The translations under genes were made by a program, and so were the position numbers. Positions 5,980 to 6,253 of a DNA stretch of 6,253 bases are shown piece by piece; positions within the stretch are counted from its first letter, which is position 1; each line of letters starts with the position of its first letter. The notes below the pieces were generated by a model. It saw only the letters and a program-made list of their open reading frames with translations, was not told the origin of the DNA and made no database searches. The DNA comes from an uncultured Clostridia bacterium (GTDB lineage Bacteria; Bacillota; Clostridia; Oscillospirales; Acutalibacteraceae). The stretch spans positions 1 through 6,253 of the forward strand of contig CAMOCU010000068.1 of NCBI GenBank assembly GCA_946610835.1. The letters run 5' to 3'.

Positions 5980-6252
5980 TTATTCGTAGAGAAGCCCCAG
6001 CAGGACAGCAAAGATCATCCGAAGGTTCGGGAATGCACTGGCAATAAATCTCCAGATGTTTCGCAGGAAGGAGGAAAATGCGCTGCCGTGACCGCTGCAC
6101 AGTTCAAACCGGTGCACCGGGCGAAACAGTTCGGCTTCGGAGTTTAACGATTGACCCAGATCATTCGCAGTAGACTTGATCAGCTCCAGATGAAGAAGAT
6201 CAGCGGAATCGGTACACAGCGACGCTGTGCCGGAAAAATAAATCATCATTCC
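5980..6252 (-). CDS. C-terminal part of an unrecognised protein with a hydrophobic tail (5' partial)
   Basis: The minus-strand frame is open from the right edge to a TAA at 5980-5982. It uses codons like those of the other genes here (CTG, GGC, ATC, TCC, CGC), which supports real coding. Two adjacent ATG codons (6247-6249 and 6244-6246) could be internal Met residues or a start, but the window ends before a ribosome binding site could be seen. Counted from the first ATG, 89 residues are visible. Residues 1-55 are soluble-looking (LLHLELIKSTANDLGQSLNSE). The last 30 are aromatic, hydrophobic and lightly basic (FLRNIWRFIASAFPNLRMIF, then AVLLGLLYE) and could form a membrane-associated or buried helix. 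I do not recognise a family. The gene runs in the same direction as the thioredoxin-like gene, 222 bases away, so it sits upstream of it and might be co-transcribed if the weak terminator leaks. Confidence 0.55.
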   Translation of the reverse strand, partial: GMMIYFSGTASLCTDSADLLHLELIKSTANDLGQSLNSEAELFRPVHRFELCSGHGSAFSSFLRNIWRFIASAFPNLRMIFAVLLGLLYE

Positions 6253-6253
6253 G

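Noticed and set aside
5828..6147. Several overlapping 70-90 codon frames on both strands near the right edge.
   Set aside because: They overlap each other and the better-supported frame at 5980-6252, have rarer codons and low-complexity basic or cysteine-rich products, and cross the promoter region.

Overview
The window looks like chromosomal DNA from a Gram-positive anaerobe of the Clostridia, plausibly an Oscillospiraceae/Ruminococcaceae-type gut bacterium. This is inferred from several signs: strong AGGAGG-type ribosome binding sites, vegetative sigma-A promoters, coding sequence that by eye favours G or C at third positions (Leu mostly CTG/CTC), a GH38 alpha-mannosidase of the Firmicutes type, and a secreted protein that combines a thioredoxin-like domain, an Ig-like domain and a hydrophobic C-terminal tail. 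I cannot name a species. I see no tRNA, rRNA, CRISPR array, insertion sequence or phage gene.

Layout, left to right. (1) Positions 2-3097, plus strand: a nearly complete GH38 alpha-mannosidase with all zinc and nucleophile residues. Its frame is open to the left edge and its true start is not resolved. It ends in a plus-strand intrinsic terminator (about 3112-3160). (2) Positions 3239-3297: a textbook extended -10 promoter and a strong ribosome binding site, driving a GTG-started gene. (3) Positions 3298-4716, plus strand: a 472-residue protein with a NYN/PIN-like nuclease domain in its second half, a long unrecognised N-terminal region and a small winged-helix-like C-terminus. (4) Positions 4717-4905: no gene, but a dense set of inverted repeats and a very strong hairpin whose U-tract lies on the minus strand, so it terminates the convergent gene. 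(5) Positions 4906-5757, minus strand: an exported thioredoxin-like protein with a CENC motif, with its own promoter and ribosome binding site. (6) Positions 5758-5979: a promoter and repeat-rich intergenic stretch. (7) Positions 5980-6252, minus strand: the 3' end of an unrecognised gene that runs off the right edge and ends in a hydrophobic tail.

The genes do not form one operon. The mannosidase and the NYN gene are tandem but separated by a terminator and a new promoter. The NYN gene and the thioredoxin-like gene converge on shared terminator DNA. The mannosidase is probably cytoplasmic and acts on mannosides in sugar catabolism. The NYN protein is a likely RNA-processing or RNA-degrading enzyme. 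The thioredoxin-like protein works outside the membrane. Nothing in the sequence ties the three into one pathway. The least explained items are the NYN protein's flanking domains and the secreted thioredoxin/Ig protein; I did not find a convincing new multi-gene system.
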